Below are positions 20,415 through 31,175 of a stretch of DNA of 64,000 nucleotides, one piece after another (the stretch's first letter is position 1; each line of letters starts with the position of its first letter). This DNA comes from Aspergillus flavus (taxonomy: Eukaryota > Ascomycota > Eurotiomycetes > Eurotiales > Aspergillaceae): positions 2,108,001 to 2,172,000 of the forward strand of contig NC_092405.1 in assembly GCF_009017415.1 (NCBI RefSeq). The letters are read 5' to 3'. Under the pieces are notes generated by a model, which made no database searches, was not told the origin of the DNA, and worked only from the letters and a program-made list of their open reading frames with translations. The translations under genes and the position numbers were made by a program.

Positions 20415-22386
20415 TTAATCAAACCCTTCAAATTCTTCTTCATCCTTGCCAGCATTTGCTGCTTCGGCCTTTCCTGCACGTCTAAGGCGTCTCTCTTCTT
20501 CGTTCTTGACTCTGATACTTTCCACCATTTGCTCCGTCTCCCGCACCTTCTGCCGCTCTTCTTCGGTCATCTTCTCCCACTTATTCTTCTCTTGTCGACG
20601 TTGCTTCTGCTCTCGTCGCTTTTGCTTTTTATTTCTATCGTCAAGCTTATTGCTCCATGCGGTGGTCTCGGTGGCCTTCCTCTTGTTCGAGGATTCTTGT
20701 GTGCCGTCGCCTTCTTTGCTCTCCTGGAGCAATTCTATGCGACGTTTCTCCCGTTGTTTGTCTTTGTATTTGTAGTCATCCCAGTCGAGATTGACACCGA
20801 GGGTCCGGTCACCGGTGAAGTTCCTCAACTCAGGCATTTTGGGAAGCTTCAGTAGACCCCATGCCTTCCCTAAACTCTCCCAATCAAGATCCGCGACACG
20901 GAAAATGCTGCTCGCCTGGTGTTTGCTATAACTCCTTAACCAACTGACAAAAGCCTTTTGGCCACGATCGTGGAGTGCACGGTCTGCCAGCACAGCCTTG
21001 CGGACCGCTTTCGTAGCTGCAGTGGCTTCAGATTCTGAGAAGGAGATCGGATGGGGGAAAGGAGCCACTGGAGTCTTGCGGACTTCGAGGAAAGACACAT
21101 AGTCTTCCTCTCGGCCTGGATGCAACAAAACTACACTCAGGCCCCTTCGGCCGGCTCTGCCAGCACGGCCACATCTATGAATGAACGTTTTAGGATCCGA
21201 TGGAGGATCTATTTGAACGACGAGGTCAACTGATGGGATATCCAAGCCGCGAGAAGCGACATCCGTTGTTAGTAGAATTGCTGGGCTGTATGAATTCACG
21301 AATCGGTTGAAGTTCTTTTCACGGACGTTCGCCGGGTGCTTTCCATGTAGTGAAATTAACTGGAAATCATCACCAAGTATCAATGGTAAGATCGCAGAGA
21401 GATAATCAACTCCTGAGCAGGTTGAGGCGAAGAATATGGTTTTCTGAGGAGTTGGATCAACGGAATGGAGAATATGCTTCAAGGCGTCAAATTTGTGAAT
21501 CGTGGGTGTCGTAAGGTAGGTCATTTGTAAGCTTGCAGGTGTTCGCTTGTCCTGGGCACCTGAAGTCCCTTTGACCTTGACCATGACCTTGACAGGATTG
21601 CGCAGACCAACCCGCACAATCTGATCAACGGCTTCGCTTATACTTGCACTAAACAATCCCGTTCGCCTTTGTTTGGGTAACCGACGTATAATGTTCTGTA
21701 GAGTTTCCTTGAACCCAAGGTCCAGAAGTCGGTCTGCCTCGTCCAAGACGAGCATCTCGAACGAAGATTGGGGGCAGTGGACATGAGGTGAAGAGAGCAG
21801 TTCCAACAAACGCCCAGGCGTAGAGACGAGCAGGTTCGGCGATTGCTTCAAGAATTTGCTTAAATCTTCTGCTGGTGTAGTAGAACCTCCGAGAAGGAGC
21901 TGTGGAACAACCTTGAGGGTAGAGGATGGGAATTTTTGCCGGGGCACATCATCGTCTTCTGAAGGGTTGATGACGGAGGCAGATGGAGGATGGAATGCGA
22001 GTAATGAGAGTAGTACATGGTAGATCTGTGATGCAAGTTCCCTGCACTTGTTAGCATATTTGTACTTTTTTTTTTCTAAGCAAAGACTATAGCTACCTCG
22101 TCGGGGAAATGATGATCGCGCCAACGTGATGTTTTTTAATAGGTTCTTCAAGACGTAGAAGTTTCTCCACGATAGGAATCAAGAAAGATAAGGTCTTTCC
22201 ACTTCCAGTAACGGCCTCGACTACAACATCTTTGTGGGCCATGAAGAGGGGAATAGCGGACGCTTGCACGGGCGTCATGCGCGTGAAGCCCATAGACGAA
22301 ACGGCTTCCAGCACCCATTCCGACAGGGAAGGTGAGACACCATCCCAAGCTCTAGAAGATGTACCAGCTGGCGGTTTTGGGGCCAT
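20415..22386 (-). CDS. spb4: ATP-dependent DEAD-box RNA helicase Spb4
   Basis: Spb4 is a nucleolar helicase required for 60S subunit assembly and 27S pre-rRNA processing. Exon 1 is 22097-22386 and exon 2 is 20415-22041; the intron falls within the Arg codon of motif Ia (SPTRELASQ) and the frame is kept. The protein has 638 residues. The Q motif region ([14 protein letters not shown]), Walker A AVTGSGKT (about residues 58-65), [26 protein letters not shown] and [13 protein letters not shown] appear in order. The Spb4-type C-terminal extension follows with [20 protein letters not shown] and a long Lys/Arg/Glu coiled region ending EEEFEGFD. Length matches Spb4 orthologues. It diverges from the diacylglycerol kinase gene. 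Confidence 0.96.
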
Positions 22387-22958
22387 TTTTGCAGCCTGAA
22401 GAATAGATTGGCTCCCTTACGAGCCTACCCTCAACAGATTATTCGAATGATGGAACTTCCGTCGCTCATCCATACAAACTAAAAAATCTAGAAAAAAGGT
22501 CTTATCAGTAACTGATTAGATATCGTGGGCGGTGAACGTTTCTGCCCACACACACACACACACACGTGACACTATACGGATTTGGCGGAAGGTTCGGCGA
22601 ATTATTTCTGTCGACACGACAATAAGCCAGAAAAAATCAGTGGTAGGCTGTGGGCAGCAGGCTGATACCCCTCGGATACACCGTCATACTTGTCCTTCTG
22701 TGGTTCCCTGGTTGTGTCGATCTTTGGCTGAGACCATAACGTTTTGTGTGGCAGTGTTATTCCTTTGCGCATCATTCGACATCAATAATTTATCTTTCAC
22801 TTTTGTGTATATAGTCGCCCACCATTGCGTCGTTAGAAGCAGACTACTTCTTCCTCCCCGGCATTTCTGCCCGCAATCATTCCTTCTCAACTCGGCGACC
22901 ACTGTCTGGGTTAATTCACTCTCCGATTCTTCCGCCGTTTGCCCTACGAGCGGCCAAT
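22387..22958. promoter_or_regulatory. Divergent spb4 / diacylglycerol kinase intergenic region
   Basis: This 572-bp gap holds both leaders. It contains a (CA)n run at 22547-22565 that runs into a CACGTG E-box at 22563-22568, about 180 bp from the spb4 start. The last 150 bp before the kinase gene are pyrimidine-rich. Confidence 0.4.
22547..22565. repeat. (CA)n microsatellite
   Basis: About nine CA dinucleotides lie in the spb4/diacylglycerol kinase intergenic region. Confidence 0.9.
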
Positions 22959-24107
22959 ATGTCTGCCCATGATGCGATCCCGGAGACTCCTCGAGTCATT
23001 TCGCCTTCGCCTGCTCCTTCAGAAAGCAGGTCGCGATCCAGGGACGGATACTCTGCCCCCACAACTCGCTCTGCAGCGCGACGACAGCGACTAGTAGATG
23101 TATCAGAGGAAAGCAATAATGAGCGGCAGTCGGGATCAAGGCGCTCGCGGACTCGTTCTAGGAGCCCGAATAGTCCTGCAGGATCAACTAGACAAAGGAA
23201 GCGAAAATCCAACCCGATGCGGCCTGCAAAAAGCCCCGAACCACAGACAAACGGCGGAGCGAAGCCCAATGGTTTCTTATCGCCGCTTGCGAAAGCTGAC
23301 GGCATCGCGCATAGCATCTCCCGATCCCCCTCCCCTATGGGGCTTATTCCTCTTCATACACGGTATCGCAGTTTCATTCATCGCCATGAAATACCGCGCA
23401 AGGTCCTCCACGTGTCAATCGGCTTCTTTACACTTCATCTGTATAGCCGTGGTATCCAAACAACCCAAATCACTCCCTGGCTGTTCGGGGCCCTAGTACC
23501 AATAGCTGCAGTGGATGTGGTGCGTCACCGCTCGGAGACGATCAATAAGCTTTACGTTCGCTGCGTCGGAGCGCTGATGCGGGAGACCGAAGTGCAAGGG
23601 TATAATGGCGTGATCTGGTATTTACTCGGCGCATACGCAGTCCTGCGCTTTTTCCCCAAGGACGTAGGAGTCATGGGTGTATTGCTCCTAAGTTGGTGCG
23701 ACACAGCAGCTTCTACCTTCGGTCGTCTGTATGGCCGGCACACGTTCCAGCTGCGCAAAGGGAAGAGCTTTGCTGGAACCTTGAGCGCGTGGCTCGTTGG
23801 AGTGATCACTGCCGCTGCCTTCTGGGGCTTCTTCGTACCCAACGTCGGTCCTTTCCCCAATGACCCAGAGAACGCATTCATGTTCACTGGCCGTCTCAAC
23901 CTTGTCCCAGACACAATCAAGAACCTTATCGGCTGGACAGCGGATACTGTTATCTCGGGCCCCCTGGCCCTCGGCGTTATGAGCGTTGTCTCCGGCCTGG
24001 TAGCAGCAGGCAGCGAGTTCGTGGACCTTTTCGGCTGGGATGATAACTTCACTATCCCAGTCCTGAGTGGAATAGGTTTATGGGGCTTTTTGAAGGTTTT
24101 TGGTTAA
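22959..24107 (+). CDS. CTP-dependent diacylglycerol kinase (Dgk1 type)
   Basis: The family phosphorylates diacylglycerol to phosphatidate with CTP at the ER/nuclear envelope, opposing Pah1 phosphatase and affecting phospholipid supply and nuclear membrane growth. One intronless frame gives 382 residues. The first ~120 are disordered and rich in Ser/Arg/Pro (SRRSRTRSRSPNSP). The membrane enzyme part begins HEIPRKVLHVSIGFFTLHLY, followed by several hydrophobic segments, DVVRHRSETINKLY, LLSWCDTAASTFGRLYG and LRKGKSFAGTLSAW; these match the CTP transferase family of Dgk1 rather than dolichol kinase. The ending GIGLWGFLKVFG is typical. It is divergent from spb4 and convergent with the GEN1/Yen1 gene. 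Confidence 0.92.
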   Translation: MSAHDAIPETPRVISPSPAPSESRSRSRDGYSAPTTRSAARRQRLVDVSEESNNERQSGSRRSRTRSRSPNSPAGSTRQRKRKSNPMRPAKSPEPQTNGGAKPNGFLSPLAKADGIAHSISRSPSPMGLIPLHTRYRSFIHRHEIPRKVLHVSIGFFTLHLYSRGIQTTQITPWLFGALVPIAAVDVVRHRSETINKLYVRCVGALMRETEVQGYNGVIWYLLGAYAVLRFFPKDVGVMGVLLLSWCDTAASTFGRLYGRHTFQLRKGKSFAGTLSAWLVGVITAAAFWGFFVPNVGPFPNDPENAFMFTGRLNLVPDTIKNLIGWTADTVISGPLALGVMSVVSGLVAAGSEFVDLFGWDDNFTIPVLSGIGLWGFLKVFG

Positions 24108-24763
24108 ATATGTGAAGGATACCATCTCCGGCGTTTGTCTTGGCTTCGCTTTCTTTCTACATTTCAAATTATATTTTGTATCGATTAGGGATCTAGAATC
24201 GGATGGCCAGCGAGAAGGTGATACCTTTTTTGTTTCGCACTGCGAATCCTCCTTTTGAACGAGTCCATTTGTCTATACTCATCTTTCTTCCCTTGTCTGC
24301 TTTTCTTCTTATACCTGTCTTCTTTCCACTCTTCTTATTATACCACTGGAAGCTAGCGCCAACACCTCCTATTCTACCAAACACCGACGAGGATCCACTG
24401 CTCTGCTTTATAGATAGAAGAGAACCACCTGTGATTAGAGAATTTGATGACTGCGCGACTTCTAGTAAGACTGCGGGTCTAGGCGTCATGTTCTGATTCG
24501 AGGTTCATATCTGTTCTTTATCTCGGTATGATTATGTATCCATGTATGTACTTACTATAGCTAGATATCACAAGAACGTTATAGTGCTCAATATCGAATA
24601 TGTGAAAGAACAGAATTGTGCTTTGAAATACTAGAAGCCCTAGTTCCACCAACGCCTGAGTATCAAATACCTATCCCTTGTTTAGAACGCTCAAGAACGG
24701 GAGAAGGATAAGGGTATACAGAATCATGAGTCCAAGACACGCAAACAATTTAGAAATGTCGGT
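24108..24763. other. Shared 3' region with complementary small open frames
   Basis: This 656-bp gap between convergent genes contains a 97-codon frame on + (24203-24496, with one hydrophobic segment) that overlaps a 98-codon Lys-rich frame on - (24193-24489). Neither has supporting homology I can see. Remaining bases look like 3' UTR sequence. Confidence 0.35.
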
Positions 24764-27510
24764 TCAACTAAGGTCCAGTATGCTCACGCGTGAGAGTCGT
24801 TTCTTGCCTCTGTGACTCTTTGAACTCTCATTAGTGGTATTGTTATCGACTTCAGATTTTGATTCATCCGAGGCCATCCCGGCCTTAGGATTTGGCTCTA
24901 GTGCCCAGTACCCATCGTACACTATGACGGATTCTGCATGGGAACTGGGTTTGTTGGCATCATTCTTTCTATCCCTCAGATCTTCTGTCGTTGTTTCCAC
25001 CTTTGCAGGCTCCGAAGTGTCCTTCTTACATGGCTTTGGTGACGTGGCTAGAGTCTCCACGCTGCTTTTCCTTTGCGTTGCACGATTTCTAAAAGCCAAT
25101 TTTTCCCGAATATTCTGGACAGTAGGCGAACTAACTTCTCCCAGATCTATCAGGGTATCATCTGGTCGAGGTTTGGGGATACCCCGATCATAATGTACTT
25201 TTCTAATCTCTGGCTTTTGCAGATGTCGCTTAGCAGGAGGTATGGTAATATTCAATGAATGTGATCGTTCTTTGGTAGATCCTTGTGGTTTGATATCATC
25301 CAAAAGCAACGAGGACATAGCTTGCTCCAGTTTCTGGACTCCCTGAGAGCCCTGAGATTTGGATATACTTTGATCGGGTTTTGACATGTTGCGGCACTTC
25401 GCACGTACAGGTTGAGCAGAATCCGTACTGTCAGTTGTGAACAGGTCATTATAGCTAACATTGGAATAGCTCATACGGATTCTCCCCGGAGATACAGAAG
25501 ATAGAGAGCAGTCCAAAGAATCTGCATCTGGAACTTTCGAAGCCTCTACCTCAGAATCGCCCGAGAAAACCGCCCCACGCCGACCTCTGAGAGGAGGCCG
25601 AGTAGACGCTGGATGCCGTTTGATGCCCACATTGGGCGATATATTGCATAAAGACAACATATTAGTTGAATAATCAAAATCTTGGCTTCGATCGAAAGCG
25701 GTCGTTTGCTGTTGGTAATACAGGCCATGGCTAGACAAGTCTCTGGAAGCACTCAGGGGCCCTTGCACATTCGATGCACTGTGCTTCTTCGGTGTTGACG
25801 TCGATGATATTGCTGCCTCAAAGAGCTGCGCCTGTTTGAGTTGCGTAATCTCAGTCCTTTCTTTGGTGAGAGTGCCATATTTCAGGATACTTCCTCTCTT
25901 CATGCCTGGATCTATCGGTCCCTTCTTCTTTGGCCCTGTTTTCCTATTGCTTGGTTTTTTGGGCGCAGAGGCCTTCTCAGACTCTTCCTGTTTCCAAGCT
26001 TGCACAACTTCTGGGATTCCTATTGTAGCCACCGTTTCAAACACCCAAATTTTCTCTGAGGAATAAGGATCAAATCGCTTCGTGACACGTTTCTTAGCCG
26101 GTGACTGCGGAGCAGGCTCAGCATTAGCTTCTGCATCCTCCTCATCGCCCGAAGCCGCCGTTTCTTGCGGAGGAAGTGGTGGATTGGGCTCCTCAGCGAG
26201 CAGATCTAAGCCAACAATATCAATAGGGACAAAATCAAGTTGCAGCTCTGTTAATCCATCTGTGCTGAAACTCGTCCTACTCTTATAAACTTTCTGGAGC
26301 ATTGGCACATCGCTTTCAGATAGCCTGAAAGGAAACGCTGTCAAGTCCTTCCGGAGACGAAGTCGGTAGGAAACCAGAGGTTCGGCGAGTAACCTTATCA
26401 CCTTCCTTGCCCCAGAGCGATAGTTCCACTCGAAAGTATCCGCAGCAAATCTTCTTAATTCCAAAGCATCAATTTCTTGATCCCAGGCATTCTCTAAACG
26501 GCGTTGTAAAACTTCCAGATCCTTCGAATCTGATACTATAGGCTTGGCATAATATGACAATACTGTCCTGTCTGGGAAGCTTTCCGGAATTCGAACAGCT
26601 TTGTGTTTGGTCTGAAAATAACCACTTTCGTTCGCTTCAAGCTCATACTGGAGCCTTTCTCTCCATTCGTTCAGCTTCACATTGAGCTCAGTTTCTTCTG
26701 AGTTGAGCACTTCCAAAAGGTCCTCGCCAAAGCCCGCTCTTGCAATTTCTGCAGCGAGCTTGCTACCACACTTCGGGACTCCGGATGGCAAGTAATCGCC
26801 TCCACTTAACATAGCAAATAAGATCATGCCAGCACGATCAAGCCTTGAGCATGAAGATGAGTTAAGATTTCCCATTTCATAACAGGTAATGTGTGTTGCA
26901 GCAGACGTGCCACTTCCGCTTTCCTTGGAGAAATTCATAATGGTCAACGTTGACCCAAACATGAGAGCATCAACATCATTGCTCATCACCGCGTCGACAA
27001 CACCCGCCCTCTGCAGTCGGGCGCACTCAGCCTCGGCCTCCCCTGGCGCATCGTGACGAGGAAACCTGAATAGATCAACCAAGATCTTGGAAAGTCCAAT
27101 TATAGGTGCGCTTCCATAAGTGCTCCCTGTAGCTTTGCCTCTTTTAAAGGGCGGCTTGTGTTTCCCGTCGTAAACAAACAGGGGGTGAACAGGAAGGGCT
27201 AAAAATTTCAGCAACCTGTAGAACAAAGTCCGTAGCTCCGGATTTTTGCCGCCGCGACCTGCCTGCACCTGGAAAAGCCATATTGAAATGTCCACTGCAA
27301 CACGAATAGGCCTCGCTGTTCGCTCTAGGTGGGTTATTGCCAGTTTTGACAGGGAAATGCGCTCTCCAGGCCCAATTGCATTGATGAGTCTAATTTGTGT
27401 CAGCTAATGCTCGGATTTTAGACTTGTGTAGACAGCCGCCAGAAAAAGATATATATATCTTGGATGGTCTCTCTTGACCGAAGTTATTTCACTTACCCGG
27501 GAATACCCAT
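24764..27510 (-). CDS. yen1: Holliday junction resolvase, Yen1/GEN1 family (XPG-type nuclease)
   Basis: A structure-selective Rad2/XPG-family nuclease that cuts Holliday junctions late in mitosis. A 14-nt first exon (27497-27510, MGIPG) joins after an intron (GTAAGT...TTAG) to exon 24764-27389, restoring the canonical N-terminus MGIPGLINAIGPGERISLSK; total 879 residues. XPG-N is seen as VAVDISIWLFQ and FVYDGKHKPPFKRGK. XPG-I is seen as APGEAEAECARLQRAG and DAVMSNDVDALMFG, with the acidic metal ligands. The helix-hairpin region contains LSGGDYLPSGVPKCGSKLA. The middle fits a GEN1-type chromodomain region, and the last ~400 residues are Ser/Lys-rich and disordered, probably regulatory. The first exon is easily missed, leaving a false start at MDISIWLF. 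It diverges from arp10. Confidence 0.95.
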
Positions 27511-27905
27511 TAAGACAGAGATCAGAAATTACCAAGTAAAAACTCCAAATCAACCAATATGCAGTATTCTGGATTGTATATACGTGGAGAATTGTGTGTA
27601 TTGTAACCATGAGAGTTGTTGTTTGTTGACGTCGGGGAGCACGCGACGGTCCGATGTAGATCCGTCCTCATTAAAGCCGCGGTGGCCGTTGCACTTTCCG
27701 TATCTTTGCTCTTGACAGTTTGGGCTTCCTGCTGAATCAGAATAGTGACGATCACTTGATTTGTATCTAAGAGTTCAATCATGAATTGAAATATTCAAAT
27801 CTGGAACATTAAAGCATGATTCGCGACTGCCGACCGATTCTCCATCTCCGATCCTCCCCCGCAATCTGAAGTGAACGCAAACACCACAATATATACTACG
27901 AAGAA
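27511..27905. promoter_or_regulatory. Divergent yen1/arp10 intergenic region
   Basis: This 395-bp gap holds both promoters. A TGACGTC CRE-like half site is visible near 27628-27634. Otherwise nothing distinctive. Confidence 0.35.
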
Positions 27906-29612
27906 ATGACGAGCGGCTCTACGGCTTACAACCTTGATGACAGGCGCACAAGTGTCTCTATGAGCTTGCGACACAGCCAGTCCGGCAGACCTTCCACGCC
28001 TCAACATCACCTGCGTTCTAATAATTCCTCCTTCGCAAGCACCTCATCGGCAAGCTCTTCTTTGCGCGGAGACGAGGATGCGATAGTTTTTGAATTTGGC
28101 TCTAGATGGCTTCGGGCTGGATTTGAGGGCGACAGTACACCTACGTGTGTGGTCGGGTGCGGGCCGGAAGACTCAAGGAGGGCCGGCGATTACAGGGGAT
28201 GGCTGAAAGCTAGCCTGAACGCGGATACATTACGCCCACAGCCAGTGAAAGCAGAAGAGTGGACGGGCGCTTATGAATTATGGAAGATGGACGTTCGTGA
28301 TGTCGACTTGGGACTTGTTGAGGACAAAATCGAGCGGATGTTCCGAGAGACATACAATAAATACCTGTTGACGGATGCGGGAACAGCGAGATTGGTACTC
28401 GTTCTCCCGTCTATTATGCCACACCCGCTACTGTCTTCTGTTTTGTCGACCCTATTCAGTCGGTGGCGCTTTCCTAGCATCACGCTCCTTCCGAGCCCCA
28501 CAATGGCGGTGGCTGCAGCTGGATTGCGTTCGGCGTTGGTGATAGACCTTGGATGGGCGGAAACAACGGTAACTGGGATCTATGAATACAGAGAGATCGC
28601 TACCAAGCGGAGTACAAGGGCCATGAAGTCATTGCTTCAGGAAACAGGCAGGTTCCTCACTCGCCTGTCCTCAAACAGTAGCGGGGATGCAGACGAGATC
28701 TCCGTGAATTTTGAGTTCTGTGAAGAAGTTGTTAGCCGGTTTCTGTGGTGTATGCCCCAGGCAGGTGATAATGGATCATTTACTTCGTCACAATCAACTG
28801 ACTCCCAAGGGGGAGATAGTGAGCCGATAGGAAGAGACATCACCGGTCTTTCGCATAAAACCGTTTCAATTCCATCTCCATCAAACCCCAGCTCGAACTA
28901 TTTGGAGATTCCTTTCTCTAAACTGGCAGAGCCGGTGGAGAAAGTCCTTTTTGCTAAAGGTGTAGCGGATTGTGACTTAGATGACGAAGAAAAGCCGGTT
29001 GCTTTGCTGGCGTACAACACTCTCCTACAATTACCGCCCGATGTCCGCGGCATCTGTATGTCACGGATAGTGTTCGTCGGTGGAGGAGCCAATATCCCAG
29101 GTGTTCGACAGCGAGTCCTTGCTGAAGTAGCGTCCATTATTGATCAACATGGCTGGAGTCCTGTACGTGGTAAAGTTATTGAGCAACAAAGACAAAAGCT
29201 ACAAAACTTGTCTCTCAATGAGCGCCCGACCTCGGCCAACAACGAAAAGGACACCACACCACCGTCACCCAAAACCTCTATTGAGAAGGGGGACCAAGGA
29301 AAACGGGGTAATGAAGAAGATGAGATTGACCCAGTCGAGGAGAAGCTCCGCCGTAATAGAGATAAGGATATCAAGCCTCCGGTTCAAGGAGTTCTGCGCG
29401 AAGTGGAATCTCTTGGGCCCTGGGCTGGAGCTAGTCTTGTGGCGAGCCTTAAGATAAGGTCACTGGTCGAGATTGAGCGAGAGAAATTTCTTCAGCATGG
29501 CCTTGCTGGTGCTAGTCGAGATTTGGATACTCATGGCCATGTCCCTGACCGACGGTCAGGGCTACGATCTGGTGGAGACCGGTCGAGCTGGACTCTGGCA
29601 GGATGGGGATGA
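27906..29612 (+). CDS. arp10: Actin-related protein Arp10 (dynactin pointed-end subunit)
   Basis: Arp10/Arp11 caps the pointed end of the Arp1 filament of dynactin and so supports dynein transport. One frame gives 568 residues. After a ~50-residue Ser-rich N-terminus comes the actin fold: IVFEFGSRWLRAGFEGD (phosphate-1 region), VLVLPSIMPHPLLSSVLSTL, ALVIDLGWAETTVTGIYEYR (phosphate-2-like) and CMSRIVFVGGGANIPGVRQR (adenosine region). Two disordered insertions, Ser-rich near residues 290-335 and charged near 435-485, make it longer than actin (~375). The end contains LGPWAGASLVASLKI, corresponding to the actin motif around WIGGSILASL. Several catalytic residues of actin are not conserved, as expected of Arp10. 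It converges on the epimerase gene. Confidence 0.88.
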   Translation: MTSGSTAYNLDDRRTSVSMSLRHSQSGRPSTPQHHLRSNNSSFASTSSASSSLRGDEDAIVFEFGSRWLRAGFEGDSTPTCVVGCGPEDSRRAGDYRGWLKASLNADTLRPQPVKAEEWTGAYELWKMDVRDVDLGLVEDKIERMFRETYNKYLLTDAGTARLVLVLPSIMPHPLLSSVLSTLFSRWRFPSITLLPSPTMAVAAAGLRSALVIDLGWAETTVTGIYEYREIATKRSTRAMKSLLQETGRFLTRLSSNSSGDADEISVNFEFCEEVVSRFLWCMPQAGDNGSFTSSQSTDSQGGDSEPIGRDITGLSHKTVSIPSPSNPSSNYLEIPFSKLAEPVEKVLFAKGVADCDLDDEEKPVALLAYNTLLQLPPDVRGICMSRIVFVGGGANIPGVRQRVLAEVASIIDQHGWSPVRGKVIEQQRQKLQNLSLNERPTSANNEKDTTPPSPKTSIEKGDQGKRGNEEDEIDPVEEKLRRNRDKDIKPPVQGVLREVESLGPWAGASLVASLKIRSLVEIEREKFLQHGLAGASRDLDTHGHVPDRRSGLRSGGDRSSWTLAGWG

Positions 29613-29948
29613 ATACGCACTACCGAAGGAAGTGTGTATTGGGCTGTGTAGCGTTGAAAATTGGTTGCGATACAGCTGGTAGCATATCGTTCACTTGCTG
29701 TTCCATTTTCATGAATTCTTCTAGATGACTGTACTTAGACACGATACCCTGAAACTCAGCATTTCATTTACAATTAATATTACGGCAGAGCACTAAGCAT
29801 TAGGGTCTACTATGCCTTCTGATTATAAACATCGATCACATTATTTACCAGACAGTAGTAAATGTACATACAACACGATGAGGTTGAGAACCGCCCAACA
29901 AGTAGAGCCGTCAGAACATTAAATAACCAAATTTGCGGCGTGGCTAGA
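29613..29948. other. Shared 3' region of arp10 and epimerase genes
   Basis: This 336-bp gap lies between convergent stop codons. It is AT-rich with ATTAATAT-type stretches and is presumed to hold the 3' UTRs; nothing else seen. Confidence 0.45.
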
Positions 29949-31175
29949 TTAGACTGTGCCAAACTTATACGTGGCCCAGTTGACTGCTGGAGCTCCGGTG
30001 GGGGAATAGATTTGGTCTGACAGTTGACCCCACTCGGGGTTATTGATTCCATCAATCCAACCTTCGGTCTCGATAACGACGCACCCATACTGGTTGACGC
30101 TCTTTGCGCCCTCGATACCTTCTTCCTTGTTCCGCTTGGCCTGGGACGGCTTGACGGCAATGGTGCCCTTCATGTTATCGCAGGTGTAGATTTGAACAGC
30201 TTGTTGGTTTGAAGCCACTTCTAAACTGATCCCGGTTGTGCTGGAGTTCATACGAACAACTGGGACAATAGAGTTGGCTGGGCCATATGCATTGTCTCGA
30301 TCGACAATGAAGCAGTTGTCATAGCCCGTGCAGCCCGTTCCACACAGCCCTTCTGCTTTCTCAATGTCCTGGCCCACAAGCTTTCCAGTGGTGAAGTCTG
30401 GTGCTCCGTCGTACGAGTCGACACCAAGGATGGTTCCGTTGGGAATCAAGATGCCGTCTGTGCCGATGATCCGCTTGGACAGCGGTAGTTGAAGGAAGGT
30501 GTCATTCAGGACATTGGTCTCCTTGAACGCGTTGAGGTTCCAGTAGATATGGTTGGCAGTCATGATGGGAGTCTTCTCGGTCAGAGCCAAAGAGATCAAC
30601 TTGGTGGTCAACTGCGGCAGACCCTTGGGGTTCTCGGCCGTGACATCGGAATCAACGCTGTACACGGCGTGAGTGATGACATCTCCAGGGAAGCCCTCCA
30701 GTGCGCGGTCAAGCAGAGTAAACGTGATGGAAGACTCAGATTGAGCAGTGACAGTCCAGTTGTGCTGATCATAACCGACATCTCCTCCGTGCAATGTGTC
30801 GGTGCCGTTGTGCTCGTTCCTAGGGATTTCGTACTTGTCTCCATCTATTTGGAAGGTGCCGTTTTTGATCCGGTTGGCATAGCGGCCGACAACAGTGCCG
30901 AAGTATGTGTGGTCGGTCTCGGTGTCTTTCAAGTAATCCTTAGGGTCATCATAGCCCACGACTACATCTTGTTCGTTGCCATCGCGGTCAGGCACGAGCA
31001 GAGAAGTCAGACGCGCTCCGTATGGAATCAACTTGGCGGTAATATTCTCCGCAGTGATAGTGTAGACTTTGAATGGATCTACAGCAGACGTATTTGAAGT
31101 AGATGACGCGGCCGCATCTAGAGCCAGTGTCGGTAGCCCATAAAGGGCAGCAGATAAGTATGATTTAAGATGCAT
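29949..31175 (-). CDS. Secreted aldose 1-epimerase (galactose mutarotase family)
   Basis: Interconverts alpha and beta anomers of aldoses. The frame is intronless. Starting at the Met of MHLKSYLSAALYGLPTLAL (31175) gives 408 residues with a short signal-peptide-like hydrophobic stretch. An in-frame ATG at 31322 would add 49 residues with a stronger hydrophobic segment and cannot be excluded. Family motifs are FGTVVGRYANRIKNGTF, the catalytic His region HNGTDTLHGG, LEGFPGD, TANHIYWNLNAF and VIETEGWIDGINNPEW, which holds the likely catalytic Glu. Many Asn-X-Ser/Thr sites and paired Cys (GLCGTGC) fit secretion. Two CreA-like sites (31370-31375 and 31401-31406) lie upstream, consistent with carbon catabolite control; this is inference. 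Confidence 0.9.
   Translation of the reverse strand: MHLKSYLSAALYGLPTLALDAAASSTSNTSAVDPFKVYTITAENITAKLIPYGARLTSLLVPDRDGNEQDVVVGYDDPKDYLKDTETDHTYFGTVVGRYANRIKNGTFQIDGDKYEIPRNEHNGTDTLHGGDVGYDQHNWTVTAQSESSITFTLLDRALEGFPGDVITHAVYSVDSDVTAENPKGLPQLTTKLISLALTEKTPIMTANHIYWNLNAFKETNVLNDTFLQLPLSKRIIGTDGILIPNGTILGVDSYDGAPDFTTGKLVGQDIEKAEGLCGTGCTGYDNCFIVDRDNAYGPANSIVPVVRMNSSTTGISLEVASNQQAVQIYTCDNMKGTIAVKPSQAKRNKEEGIEGAKSVNQYGCVVIETEGWIDGINNPEWGQLSDQIYSPTGAPAVNWATYKFGTV

Noticed and set aside
22547..22565. CA repeat as a possible telomere-like or CRISPR-like array
   Set aside because: It is a plain dinucleotide microsatellite with no spacers.
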